The position numbers and the translations under genes were made by a program. 64,000 nt of DNA from Acetobacterium malicum subsp. dehalogenans DSM 11527 (lineage in GTDB: Bacteria; Bacillota; Clostridia; Eubacteriales; Eubacteriaceae). Numbering within the stretch: the first letter of the stretch is position 1; each line of letters starts with the position of its first letter. Shown one piece after another: positions 35,070 to 44,022 of the stretch. The notes under the pieces are model-generated. The model did not search any database and had not been told where the DNA came from. It was given only the letters and a program-made list of their open reading frames with translations. The stretch covers positions 62,001 through 126,000 of the forward strand of contig NZ_AXAC01000003.1 in the NCBI RefSeq assembly GCF_000472665.1, given 5' to 3'.

Positions 35070-37448
35070 CTACTCGCGCAGCTGGGCGTCAAATGATCGC
35101 TTTAATTCACCGAGGATTTGCTCGATCACCGGGTTGATGTCATTGTCATTAAGGGTCCGGCCATGATGTCTGAAGTTTAAGGCATAAGCCAGACTCTTGT
35201 AACCATCGGGAATTTGCGCCCCGGTATAGACATCAAATAAATCGATGCTTTCAAGAATATCACCACTGTTTTTGCGGATAATGGTTTCAACCGCCGCCGC
35301 CGGAATATCGGCCTTTAATAAAATTGCCAGATCGCGATTTGACGCCGGGAATTTGGGCAGATCGGTAAATTTATTATCCAGTGATGAGCAGTCAAATAGC
35401 GCCTTAAACGACAATTGACAGATATAACAACGCTTGGGCAGTTCATAATTCTTTACAACAACTGGATGAATCTCCCCAATCTCGCCTAATATTATCCCAT
35501 CGACAAAAATTTCAGCTTTGCGGCCGGGATGCAGGAAGTCTGAGCCACCGGCAATAAAATCGGGATATTTAATGCCGGACTGCTCCAGTAACAGCTCGAC
35601 AACCCCTTTTAATTCAAAATAATCCTCACCGCCATAGCTACTGATAGCCAGTTTCTGTTCCTCGATCGGTAATTCCCCTGACTTCGTATTCTTGCGATAT
35701 GTATTGGACAGTTCAAAAAAACGACCAAACGGATTTTTGCGATTATAGTTGAGTGAAATCACTTCCAATTGATGTCCGATTAGCGTATGGCGCATAATAC
35801 TGTTTTCTTCGCCCAATGGGTTAATCAGTGGGACGAGGTTTTCGTCAAGCTGTGAATTAAGCCCGTGAAGACGTTTTTCGCTAGTGAAAGAGGATGTCAG
35901 GGTTTCATAATAGCCCTGACCGACCAGGATGTTCTTAAGGGCGTCTTCAAATTTCTGCACCGGGGTTTTACCGCCAACCATGGTTTCGCCGCCCATGATG
36001 GTGCCAGGAATCATATCGTAACCAAAAATCCGGACCACTTCTTCGGCCAGATCTTCTTTAAGGTCAATATCCAACCGATAACTGGGGACTTCCACTTCCA
36101 GCACATAATCAGAGCTTTTTTCGACGTTGAAAAACAACCGGGTCAGCATTTTGGCAATCTCATCAATTGTGAGCGAAATACCAACAAAGGTATTGAACCA
36201 ATTAATGTCCAGGTTGACTTTTTTTAAGGATGCGACGCTGGGATAAACATCGATCAGCCCTTCAATGACTTCGCAAGCACCGATTTCCAGCAACAGCTGG
36301 GTGGCCCGCAGCGCTGCCATACCAGCCAGTTCGGGATCGACGCCCTTTTCAAAACGAGATGATGCCTCGGTTCTCAGGCCCAGCTTTTTAGCGGTTAGCC
36401 GAACACTGCCTTTGTTAAAATTGGCCGATTCCAGCACAATCAGACTGGTTTTTTCGGTTATCTCGGAATTTTCGCCGCCCATGACGCCGGCAATCGCTAC
36501 TGGTACCTTACCGTTGGTGATCATCAGCATCGTTTCATCGATGTCCCGTTCTTTGTCATCAAGGGTTACAATCTTCTTATTGGTGGTGGTTTTAACCACA
36601 ATTTCCTGGGACTGGAGGCTGTCATAATCAAAGGCATGCAGCGGCTGGCCCAGTTCCAGCATCACGTAATTGGTGACATCGACAATATTATTAATCGGAC
36701 GCACGCCACTGTTTTGCAGTTTGATCTGCATCCACAATGGCGATGCTTCAATTTTCTTAACTTTCAGCATCTTGGCGACATAACGAGGACAAGCGGGATC
36801 TTCGATTCTGACACTCAAATAATCGGCAATCTGATTGGTACTTTCAACGGTATCATAGGTGGTTACACCGGCCATCGGGAGATCCAGAGTTGCTGACGCT
36901 TCCCGGGCGATGCCAATGATCGATTGGCAGTCCGACCGGTTAGCCGTCAATTCCACATCGATGATCACATCATTCAGCCACAGCAGTTCCCGGGCATCCA
37001 TTCCCAGCGGGGTATTTTCTGGGAGAATCAGAATTCCTTCCATGATTTCTTTGGAAAACAAATCGGTATTCATACCCAGTTCTTCAATCGAGCAGAACAT
37101 CCCGTGGGAAAGCAGTCCTCTAAAATCATTGGTGCCGATTTTGGTACCATTGGCAAGCACGGCCCCATCAACAGCAACGGAAACAATAGCGCCTTCAAAG
37201 ACGTTCTTGGCGGCAGTGACAATCACCCGTTCGTCTGCTCCCATATCCACCGTACAAACAGTTAGCTTATCGGCATTGGGATGGGGTTCAATTTTGGTAA
37301 TTTTTCCAGTCAAGATATTGGCAACATTTTCAGAAACAACAGTCAGTGTTTCGACCTTTGTGCCTGACATGGTCAGGGCCTCGCCAAAATCATAAGGGGA
37401 CATTTTTATATCAACAAATTCTTTTAACCAATTCAGTGAAACGAGCAT
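35070..37448 (-). CDS. pheT: Phenylalanyl-tRNA synthetase beta subunit
   Basis: Large subunit of the alpha2-beta2 enzyme. 792 residues with the usual order: tRNA-binding OB fold (about 40-150, ILTGKITKIEPHPNADKL), the B3/B4 editing domain (VRPINNIVDVTNYVMLELGQPLHAFD near 250), B5, the catalytic-like core (ASSRFEKGVDPELA; EEVVRIFGYDMIPG) and the C-terminal FDX-ACB anticodon-binding domain (PKFPASNRDLAILL near 700). 13 bases after pheS, sharing its T-box. Confidence 0.96.
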   Translation of the reverse strand: MLVSLNWLKEFVDIKMSPYDFGEALTMSGTKVETLTVVSENVANILTGKITKIEPHPNADKLTVCTVDMGADERVIVTAAKNVFEGAIVSVAVDGAVLANGTKIGTNDFRGLLSHGMFCSIEELGMNTDLFSKEIMEGILILPENTPLGMDARELLWLNDVIIDVELTANRSDCQSIIGIAREASATLDLPMAGVTTYDTVESTNQIADYLSVRIEDPACPRYVAKMLKVKKIEASPLWMQIKLQNSGVRPINNIVDVTNYVMLELGQPLHAFDYDSLQSQEIVVKTTTNKKIVTLDDKERDIDETMLMITNGKVPVAIAGVMGGENSEITEKTSLIVLESANFNKGSVRLTAKKLGLRTEASSRFEKGVDPELAGMAALRATQLLLEIGACEVIEGLIDVYPSVASLKKVNLDINWFNTFVGISLTIDEIAKMLTRLFFNVEKSSDYVLEVEVPSYRLDIDLKEDLAEEVVRIFGYDMIPGTIMGGETMVGGKTPVQKFEDALKNILVGQGYYETLTSSFTSEKRLHGLNSQLDENLVPLINPLGEENSIMRHTLIGHQLEVISLNYNRKNPFGRFFELSNTYRKNTKSGELPIEEQKLAISSYGGEDYFELKGVVELLLEQSGIKYPDFIAGGSDFLHPGRKAEIFVDGIILGEIGEIHPVVVKNYELPKRCYICQLSFKALFDCSSLDNKFTDLPKFPASNRDLAILLKADIPAAAVETIIRKNSGDILESIDLFDVYTGAQIPDGYKSLAYALNFRHHGRTLNDNDINPVIEQILGELKRSFDAQLRE

Positions 37449-37461
37449 ATTATGGTTCCTC

Positions 37462-38484
37462 CTATTTAAATTGCGCTAAAAAACGCAGATCATTTTCAAA
37501 TAATAAACGCAGATCGTTTATTCCGTACTTGATCATCGTGATCCGGTCAAGGCCCATGCCAAAGGCAAAGCCACTGTATTCATCCGGGTCGATGCCACAA
37601 AACCGCAGGACATTCGGGTGAACCATACCGCAGCCCAGAATCTCGATCCAACCGGTGTTGCTGCAAACCTTGCAGCCGACGCCGCCACATTTGAAACAGG
37701 TGACATCCATTTCCGCGCTGGGTTCGGTAAAATAAAACTGGTGCGGGCGGAATTTTGTTTTGGTCTGTTCGCCAAACAGCTTTTTGGCAAATAAATCCAG
37801 AGTTCCTTTAAGATCACTCATGGTAATGCCCTTGTCGATGACCAGGCCTTCCATTTGATGGAAAACCGGCGAATGGGTGGCATCTATTTCGTCGCAGCGA
37901 TAAACCCGGCCTGGTGAAATAATCCGCAATGGCGGCTTTTGTTCCTGCATAACCCGTACCTGCACTGGCGAGGTCTGAGTTCTCAGAACAATATCGTCTT
38001 CATAATAGAAGGTATCCTGCAAGTCTCTGGCGGAATGATCCTGAGGAACGTTCAGGTAGTCAAAATTATATTTAGCCCATTCAATTTCCGGACCTTCGGC
38101 AATCGAAAAGCCCATGCCCAGAAAGATTTCTTTCAATTCGTTGACGGTGGTGGTCAGCGGATGGAGATTTCCGGCCTGGTGCTTTTTCCCCGGTAAGGAC
38201 ACATCGATACTCTCTTCTTTGATCTGGGCTTCGATTTCTTTTTGCTCAAGGGCGTGTTTCTGAGCTGAAATATTATTTTCAATTTCTTCCCGGATTTCAT
38301 TGGCCAATTTTCCAATGATCGGTCGTTCTTCGTTGGAGAGCTTGCCCATGCCCTTCAGGGCAATGGTCAGCTCCCCTTTTTTCCCCAGGTACTTTATTCG
38401 CACATTATCCAGTGTTTTTAATTCTTCAACGGCATTAAGATCAGCCAAGCAGCGATCTCTTAATTGTTTGAGTTCTAACTCCAT
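37462..38484 (-). CDS. pheS: Phenylalanyl-tRNA synthetase alpha subunit
   Basis: Catalytic subunit. 340 residues: N-terminal coiled coil for tRNA contact (1-90), class II motif 2 region LRIISPGRVYRCDEIDATHSPVFHQMEG, and motif 3 GFAFGMGLDRITMIKYGI. A cysteine cluster, VTCFKCGGVGCKVCSNTGW near residue 255, forms a zinc-binding element found in many Gram-positive PheS. Expression should respond to uncharged tRNA-Phe through the T-box just upstream. ATG with AAAGGAG. Confidence 0.97.
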   Translation of the reverse strand: MELELKQLRDRCLADLNAVEELKTLDNVRIKYLGKKGELTIALKGMGKLSNEERPIIGKLANEIREEIENNISAQKHALEQKEIEAQIKEESIDVSLPGKKHQAGNLHPLTTTVNELKEIFLGMGFSIAEGPEIEWAKYNFDYLNVPQDHSARDLQDTFYYEDDIVLRTQTSPVQVRVMQEQKPPLRIISPGRVYRCDEIDATHSPVFHQMEGLVIDKGITMSDLKGTLDLFAKKLFGEQTKTKFRPHQFYFTEPSAEMDVTCFKCGGVGCKVCSNTGWIEILGCGMVHPNVLRFCGIDPDEYSGFAFGMGLDRITMIKYGINDLRLLFENDLRFLAQFK

Positions 38485-38553
38485 TTCTTTCTCCTTTATT
38501 AATTATCTTATTAAATGCTTTTTTGAATTCTTTGCATATTTAATCATTAAAAT

Positions 38554-38800
38554 AAAAAAATCGTCCTTCTGAAAAAGGACGAAATAATTCCGCGGTACCA
38601 CCTTAAATTAATACTGATTGTATTCACTCAAAATTTTAACGCAATTAACGTTAGAGGCTAAAGGCCATCGCAATCGGATGACGTTCACGTCTAAAACTCC
38701 AGAGGGAACTTCAATAAAATTAAACACAAAATCTCTCAGCCTGGGATTTTTTCTCTGTAAAATTTAAAATTTATTTACTCGCTCTATCATTGTTGATAAG
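38554..38800 (-). promoter_or_regulatory. T-box leader, phenylalanine specifier, controlling pheST
   Basis: Minus-strand leader. The T-box core AAGGTGGTACCGCGGAA is at 38588-38604, followed by an intrinsic terminator GTCCTTTTTCAGAAGGAC and a T-run (38554-38580). Stem I contains AG-bulge-type sequence GCTGAGAGA, and GAAGTTCCCTCTGGAG places a TTC (Phe) codon at 38706-38708. The terminator-to-start gap is about 70 bases. Upstream limit approximate. Confidence 0.9.
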
Positions 38801-38838
38801 CTATTCAATTTTTCTTTTGATTTTTCTCGATAAAGCAT

Positions 38839-39630
38839 TTATTGAAAATCTCTGACCAGGTCATACATAATAATTCCTGCTGCGGTTGCCACATTAAGCG
38901 ACTCGGCCTGACCCAAAATGGGGATTTTAAGTAACAGGTCACAGCATTCACTCATTTCATGTGTCATTCCCCTGGACTCGTTACCCATCACAATGGCTAA
39001 TGATCTGTTAAGGGGTTCGCGCTCCCATAAGGAACTGCCCATTAAGGAGGTGCCAATGATGGTAATCGACTGGTCTTTTAATTGCTGCACATAATCGAGC
39101 AAGGACTCGACTTGATAAATCGGCAGGTGAAAAACTGAACCCATCGACCCGCGCAGTACTTTTTCGTTATAAACATCGGCCGTTTTGGTGGATGTCACCA
39201 CACAGTCAAAGCCAGCTGCATCAGCCGTTCGGATGATGGTGCCAACATTGTAGGGATCCTGAACGTCCTCCAGTAAAACATAACGTTTGAATGTTGCCGG
39301 GGGGAAGTTGATTTTAGGCAACACACAAATAATTCCTTCAGATTTTTGCAACGTTGAAACTGATGAAAATACAGAAGGGCCAACAATGGCGATGGTCACA
39401 TCCTTTTCAGCTAGCGACAGCAAATAATCACTGTTCGATCCCGCATTGATATCCAGCCATTCTTTAGTAATAAAGACTTGTTTAATTGGCAACTGCGCTT
39501 TGACAGCCTCGAGAAATAACTTGGTTCCTTCGATTGCGAAGGAACCCTCCGCATCTCTAAATGATTTACTGGTAAGTTTGCGGAGATATTTGAGCTGTTC
39601 ATTATTTTTTGAAGTAATTTCCTGAAACAT
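38839..39630 (-). CDS. SpoU/TrmH-family RNA 2'-O-methyltransferase
   Basis: Knotted SAM-dependent methyltransferase acting on rRNA or tRNA. N-terminal substrate-binding domain (FQEITSKNNEQLKYLRKL, FAIEGTKLFLEA, residues 1-90). Then the SPOUT core with motif 1 VLLEDVQDPYNVGTIIRTADAAG, motif 2 IAIVMGNESRGM and motif 3 IPILGQAESLNVATAAGI. 263 residues. It is most like the YsgA/RlmB group often linked to pheST in Firmicutes. It is three bases downstream of ktrA and precedes the pheS leader. Confidence 0.88.
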   Translation of the reverse strand: MFQEITSKNNEQLKYLRKLTSKSFRDAEGSFAIEGTKLFLEAVKAQLPIKQVFITKEWLDINAGSNSDYLLSLAEKDVTIAIVGPSVFSSVSTLQKSEGIICVLPKINFPPATFKRYVLLEDVQDPYNVGTIIRTADAAGFDCVVTSTKTADVYNEKVLRGSMGSVFHLPIYQVESLLDYVQQLKDQSITIIGTSLMGSSLWEREPLNRSLAIVMGNESRGMTHEMSECCDLLLKIPILGQAESLNVATAAGIIMYDLVRDFQ

Positions 39631-39632
39631 CG

Positions 39633-40301
39633 TTAATGGTCTTTTCGGGAGAGTTTATTAATCTCATTAATCGATCGGTTTTCGCCCATAACAATCAACT
39701 TATCGCCAGAACGAACGATATCACTTGCAACCGGGGAAGCATTTAGAACATCTAGGGTCCGAATGGCAATCACATTTAAGCCATGCTTTTCTCTCAGGTT
39801 CAGTTGCTCCAGAGTTTTTCCTTCCCAGATATGGAGGGACTCCACTTCGACAATCGAATGATTGGTATCCAATTCTAAAATATCGATAAAATCGCCAGAG
39901 AACAGATTATGTGCAACCCGCTCGCCCATATCACGTTCTGGTGAAAACACCTTTTTAACCCCTAATTTTAGCAATACCTTTTCATGCTGAGCATTGTTAG
40001 CTTTCCCATAAATTTCGCTGATTCCCAGCTCCTGAGCATTGACAATGCCCATGATACTGCTGTTAATATCGGAAGTGATCGAAACAACCACGGCATCGAC
40101 ATTTTTTAACCCAATTGACTTCAGGGCATTGATATCGGTGACATCGGCCTGGACCGCATAGGTTACTAAATTCGCAATGTTTTGAATCTTTTCTTCGTCT
40201 TTATCGACAACAACAACATTACAGCCCAACTCACTGAGAGTGATGGCAAGTGCTTCACCAAAACGCCCTAAACCAAGGACTGCAAACTGCTTTTCTTTCA
40301 A
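39633..40301 (-). CDS. ktrA: Potassium uptake regulatory subunit KtrA (RCK protein)
   Basis: Cytoplasmic gating ring of the KtrAB channel. RCK-N Rossmann domain with the dinucleotide loop GLGRFGEALA (about 9-18) and acidic strand end VVVVDKDEEKI, then RCK-C ligand domain (SIVEVESLHIWEGKTLEQLNLREKHGLNVIAI, from about 145). 222 residues. Follows ktrB by 14 bases. The ring binds ATP/ADP and in relatives c-di-AMP through the RCK-C domain. Confidence 0.92.
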   Translation of the reverse strand: MKEKQFAVLGLGRFGEALAITLSELGCNVVVVDKDEEKIQNIANLVTYAVQADVTDINALKSIGLKNVDAVVVSITSDINSSIMGIVNAQELGISEIYGKANNAQHEKVLLKLGVKKVFSPERDMGERVAHNLFSGDFIDILELDTNHSIVEVESLHIWEGKTLEQLNLREKHGLNVIAIRTLDVLNASPVASDIVRSGDKLIVMGENRSINEINKLSRKDH

Positions 40302-40315
40302 TTAATACTCCTCCT

Positions 40316-41692
40316 CTAGCCAATCATAATATTGCCTTCCGGCAATTTAAAATTACCCACGTTTTCCCGGGCGCGTTTTTCACTACGTGAAATAGCATAG
40401 GCTACTGTCAATGGACCCAGCCGACCGACAAACATGGTAATACTTATGGCTATTTTTCCCCCAATTGATAATTGAGGGGTTAATCCGGTTGTTAAACCAA
40501 CCGTGCCAAATGCAGAAAGCACTTCAAAAACCACGGTTTCAAAAGAAGCTTCGGGTTCAGTACATAATAACACAAAAATCATAAAGATGACAATAGCGAA
40601 AGCAATAACCAGCACTGAAATTGCCCGACGGATGGCCGGACCTAAGATACTGCGTTTAAATGCAACGACATCCTTGCGGCCATGCAGGACCGAGACAACA
40701 GTCATAATGATGATGGCAAAGGTGGTTGTTTTAACACCCCCGCCAGTGGAGCCTGGTGATGCACCTACAAACATTAAAAGCATCGTTAAAAACAGCGATG
40801 GCGTTGTGAGGGCAGCAATATCGATGGTATTATAACCGGCTGTTCGCGGAGTGATCGACTGAAAAGCTGCAGCCATAAATTTTACCGGCAACGATAAATT
40901 ACCCATTGTTTTGGGGTTATTATACTCAAAAATAAAAAAGAGCACAAAACCGACAACTAACAAAGCGCCGGTAACGGTTAATACCAGCTTGGTATGCATA
41001 CTCATTTTATCAAACTTACGGATATTAATTAAGTCACTGGTAACGGCAAAGCCCAGACCGCCGAGAATAATTAAACCGCCAATCACAAAATTGACAATAA
41101 AATTGCCGACGTATTTTGTTAAGCTGGAATAATTTCCAAATAAATCAAAACCAGCATTGCAAAAAGCCGAAATAGAATGAAAAAAACTATAGGCAGTCCC
41201 CTGTAAAAACCCGTATTCCGGGATAAAAACAAGAGCCAGCAACAAAGCTCCAATTCCTTCTATCACCAAGGATGAGAAGAAAATATACTTGGTAAATTTA
41301 ACAATCCCTGAGATCGAATCCATATTGACGGAAGATTGAATTAGCAACCGGTCTTTGATGGTGATCCGTTTCCCGGCCAGAACAAAAAACATCGTGGTCA
41401 GTGACATGAAACCCAATCCACCAATTTGAATCAGCAAAATAATGACAACTTTCCCGAATCCTGACCAGAATGTCCCCGTATCGACAACTACTAATCCGGT
41501 CACACAGACAGCCGATGTTGATGTAAACAAAGCGTTGATGAAACCGCCGCTCTCCCCAGAATTACTGGCAATGGGCAGAGTAAGAAGAATTGCACCCAGC
41601 AAAATAACCAGTGCGAATCCGTAAATCAGCATTTCCGCAGGGGAGCGCTGTCCAACAAATTTATTAAAATTCCAACGTATTTTTTCTGCCAC
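40316..41692 (-). CDS. ktrB: Potassium channel subunit KtrB (TrkH/KtrB family)
   Basis: Membrane K+ translocation subunit, Na+-dependent in known relatives. Four pore repeats are recognisable by their filter glycines: TSTSAVCVTGLVV, ISAFCNAGFDLFG, SITPRTAGYNTID and SAFGTVGLTTG. Each is flanked by hydrophobic helices. A further typical loop is GASPGSTGGGVKT. The open frame begins with a TTG at 41722, but the GTG at 41692 has GGAG eight bases upstream and gives a normal N-terminus (VAEKIRWNFN, about 459 residues). Confidence 0.9.
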   Translation of the reverse strand: MAEKIRWNFNKFVGQRSPAEMLIYGFALVILLGAILLTLPIASNSGESGGFINALFTSTSAVCVTGLVVVDTGTFWSGFGKVVIILLIQIGGLGFMSLTTMFFVLAGKRITIKDRLLIQSSVNMDSISGIVKFTKYIFFSSLVIEGIGALLLALVFIPEYGFLQGTAYSFFHSISAFCNAGFDLFGNYSSLTKYVGNFIVNFVIGGLIILGGLGFAVTSDLINIRKFDKMSMHTKLVLTVTGALLVVGFVLFFIFEYNNPKTMGNLSLPVKFMAAAFQSITPRTAGYNTIDIAALTTPSLFLTMLLMFVGASPGSTGGGVKTTTFAIIIMTVVSVLHGRKDVVAFKRSILGPAIRRAISVLVIAFAIVIFMIFVLLCTEPEASFETVVFEVLSAFGTVGLTTGLTPQLSIGGKIAISITMFVGRLGPLTVAYAISRSEKRARENVGNFKLPEGNIMIG

Positions 41693-41773
41693 AATTCTGT
41701 CTCCACATATAATATTTGACAATCATACATATTTTAACACGCTGCTATAAAAAAGCAACAATTATATACAATA

Positions 41774-41815
41774 AAAAAACTTCCCAAGCATGGATAATCC
41801 GTTGAGAAGTTTTTT
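41774..41815. terminator. Terminator downstream of rplT
   Basis: AAAAAACTTC / GAAGTTTTTT with a 22-base loop, between the end of rplT and the start of ktrB, on the minus strand. Confidence 0.75.
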
Positions 41816-41823
41816 CAGTACGA

Positions 41824-42177
41824 TTAGTTCATGTTTTTCTTTGATACTTCAACTAAATCTTTGAATGCATTGATGTCATTCATGGCCAAATCAGCTAAGA
41901 TTTTACGGTCAATTTCAACACCTGCCTGTTTTAAACCAAACATGAATTTGCTGTAGCTTAAGCCATACATTCTGGCACCGGCATTGATTCGGGTGATCCA
42001 TAATCTTCTGAAATTTCGCTTCTTTTCTTTACGGCCAACATATGAAGATCTGAGTGCTCGCATAACGGCTTCATTTGCTGATCTATATAACTTACTTTTA
42101 GCACCATAATAGCCTTTTGCAAGTTTAAGTACTTTTTTATGTTTCTTTTTGGCATTAACGCCTTTTTTAATTCGCAT
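41824..42177 (-). CDS. rplT: 50S ribosomal protein L20
   Basis: 117 residues, highly basic, beginning [22 protein letters not shown], the L20 signature, with [22 protein letters not shown] in the C-terminal globular part. Early-assembly protein of the 50S subunit and, in Firmicutes, the repressor that binds its own operon leader. Third gene of infC-rpmI-rplT. Confidence 0.98.
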   Translation of the reverse strand: MRIKKGVNAKKKHKKVLKLAKGYYGAKSKLYRSANEAVMRALRSSYVGRKEKKRNFRRLWITRINAGARMYGLSYSKFMFGLKQAGVEIDRKILADLAMNDINAFKDLVEVSKKNMN

Positions 42178-42203
42178 TATCTATTTCCTCCTATCTTCAA
42201 ATA

Positions 42204-42407
42204 TTATCTTTTTACCATTTTGATCATTTTCATTACTACTTTAGCATCTCCAGGAGCTAAACCAGTAGCTTTTCTGAGGTTTCTTTTTCGCTTACTGCTT
42301 TTTTTGTTTAGAATATGGCGTTTACCAGCTTTGGTCCGTTTAATAAAACCTGATTTTTTTATTTTAAAACGCTTTGCAGCACCACGGTGTGTTTTCATTT
42401 TTGGCAT
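42204..42407 (-). CDS. rpmI: 50S ribosomal protein L35
   Basis: 67 residues starting [19 protein letters not shown], with the conserved [20 protein letters not shown]. The ATG at 42407 has a GGAGGAAAT site upstream. An open frame 8 codons further has no support. Confidence 0.98.
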   Translation of the reverse strand: MPKMKTHRGAAKRFKIKKSGFIKRTKAGKRHILNKKSSKRKRNLRKATGLAPGDAKVVMKMIKMVKR

Positions 42408-42517
42408 AACTATTTCCTCCTCCCTGTACAAGGTATCTTTTATAAAAAACTATATCTGAGAAACTTAATTAACAATAACTAAGTTTCGATAACAGATAGT
42501 CAATTAACGTTGTTTAC

Positions 42518-43039
42518 TTAACTTATCTTTTTGGGGGCGATATACATAACCATATTTCGGCCTTCAATTTTCGGCGCTTTTTCAATAACGGCAAGATCAG
42601 AAACACGTTCGGCAAAATCAAGTAATACTTCTTTTCCCTGTTCCGTATAAGCCATTTCACGGCCTCTGAAACGAATAGCCACTTTAACCCGACTACCTTG
42701 TTCCAAGAATTTAATGCAATTTTTAATTTTAACATTAATATCATGCTCTTCAACTCGAACTGACATACGAATTTCTTTAATAACCACAGCTTTTTGATTT
42801 TTTTTAGCTTCTTTTAATCGTTGAATTTCTTCGTATCTAAACTTTCCGTAGTCAAGAATCTTACAAACCGGCGGTTTTGCGTTTGGTGAAACTTTCACTA
42901 GATCCAAATTTTTCTCATCGGCTAATGCTTGAGCGTCTTTTGTATTCATGACTCCCAACATCTCACCTGCTTCGTCAATTACACGGATTTCGCGATCACG
43001 GATCTCGTTATTAATTTCGTGTTGAACTTCTTTGCTAAT
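42518..43039 (-). CDS. infC: Translation initiation factor IF-3, AUU start
   Basis: Keeps 30S subunits free and proofreads initiator tRNA. The first ATG in frame (42961) would delete the start of the N-terminal domain. Upstream the frame continues with ISKEVQHEINNEIRDREIRVIDEAGE, the expected IF-3 N-terminus. The only well-placed start is an ATT at 43037-43039, eight bases after GGAGGT. AUU is the known start codon of infC and allows IF-3 to limit its own translation. The result is about 173 residues, normal. The C-terminal domain carries VRVEEHDINVKIKNCIKFL and KVAIRFRGREM. Confidence 0.93.
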   Translation of the reverse strand: MSKEVQHEINNEIRDREIRVIDEAGEMLGVMNTKDAQALADEKNLDLVKVSPNAKPPVCKILDYGKFRYEEIQRLKEAKKNQKAVVIKEIRMSVRVEEHDINVKIKNCIKFLEQGSRVKVAIRFRGREMAYTEQGKEVLLDFAERVSDLAVIEKAPKIEGRNMVMYIAPKKIS

Positions 43040-43059
43040 AGTAATATACCTCCATATAT

Positions 43060-43184
43060 AAAAATTGCAGGTAGAGTCACTCCACCTGCAAAAAAATACT
43101 AACGAACATTCATCATGCGTTCATTCATATTTACCTATTTCCCTGAGAAATGAGGTGAGAAGTGTGTTTCCTCTACTTTGTTAC
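43060..43184 (-). promoter_or_regulatory. L20-type leader with attenuator upstream of infC
   Basis: Between the promoter and infC lies a 27-base hairpin with 8-bp TTGCAGGT / ACCTGCAA arms plus inner GAGT/CTC pairing (43064-43091). It is followed in the direction of transcription by five Ts, i.e. an intrinsic terminator just before the ribosome site. In Firmicutes this operon is shut off by L20 binding that favours such a terminator. L20-binding folds were not modelled. Confidence 0.7.
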
Positions 43185-43190
43185 TTAGCT

Positions 43191-43219
43191 ATTATATGCT
43201 TATCCATCACCGTTGTCAA
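43191..43219 (-). promoter_or_regulatory. Promoter of infC-rpmI-rplT
   Basis: Perfect consensus on the minus strand: TTGACA (43214-43219), 17 bases, TATAAT (43191-43196). It starts only nine bases after the preceding ABC gene ends, with no terminator between. Confidence 0.88.
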
Positions 43220-43227
43220 GCGTTTTT

Positions 43228-44022
43228 TTAGGAAAGTAACGCCCGGTCATTAGCAAATTCTTCACCACTGACCTGACCAAAGCGTTTCAGTAAATCTTCA
43301 ACGGTCAGCTGTTGCTTTTCTTCGCCCTTAATATCCAGGATAACCCGTCCTTCATGCATCATGATCAGACGATTGCCATGTTCAATCGCGTGGCGCATGT
43401 TATGCGTGACCATCAGGGTTGTCAGATTACCTTCCTTGACAAAACGGTCACTTAGTTGCAGTACCTTATCGGCTGTTTTTGGATCCAAAGCTGCCGTGTG
43501 TTCATCCAGCAACAGCAGTTTCGGTTTTTTCAAGGTCGCCATCAACAAGGTCAATGCCTGTCGCTGTCCCCCCGAAAGCAAACCGACCTTGGCATGAAGA
43601 CGATTTTCCAGCCCCAAATCCAGATGACTGAGGTATTCTTTGTAAATCTCCCGTTCCTTATTGCTGATGCCCCAGCTCAATGACCGGGTTTTGCCGCGAC
43701 GATAAGCCAGGGCAAGGTTTTCTTCAATCCCCATATTGCCGGCTGTCCCCATCATCGGGTCCTGAAAGACCCGGCCGATGACCGCCGAACGTTTATGTTC
43801 CGGAAGCTTGGTGACATCTAAGCCATCAATCTGGATGGAGCCCTTATCGACGCCAAAGACTCCAGCCACACAATTAAGAAAGGTCGATTTCCCGGCGCCG
43901 TTGCCGCCGATGACGGTGACAAAATCGCCTTCGGTTAAGGACAGGCTAAAACCACTGAGCGCTACTTTTTCATTGACCGTCCCGGCATTGAATTTTTTCT
44001 CGATATCTTTAATTACTAACAT
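43228..44022 (-). CDS. ABC transporter ATP-binding protein (TrpZ-like), probable tyrosine uptake
   Basis: ATPase of the three-gene importer under the tyrosine T-box. Walker A GGNGAGKS (about 39-46), Q-loop RVFQDPMMGT, signature LSGGQRQALTLLMATL, Walker B LLLLDEHTAALDP and the H-loop MVTHNMRHAIEHG. The DEHTAALDP variant of Walker B is typical of the TrpZ/YrpC-type ATPases that pair with ABC_sub_bind receptors. 264 residues. Last gene of the operon. Confidence 0.88.
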   Translation of the reverse strand: MLVIKDIEKKFNAGTVNEKVALSGFSLSLTEGDFVTVIGGNGAGKSTFLNCVAGVFGVDKGSIQIDGLDVTKLPEHKRSAVIGRVFQDPMMGTAGNMGIEENLALAYRRGKTRSLSWGISNKEREIYKEYLSHLDLGLENRLHAKVGLLSGGQRQALTLLMATLKKPKLLLLDEHTAALDPKTADKVLQLSDRFVKEGNLTTLMVTHNMRHAIEHGNRLIMMHEGRVILDIKGEEKQQLTVEDLLKRFGQVSGEEFANDRALLS

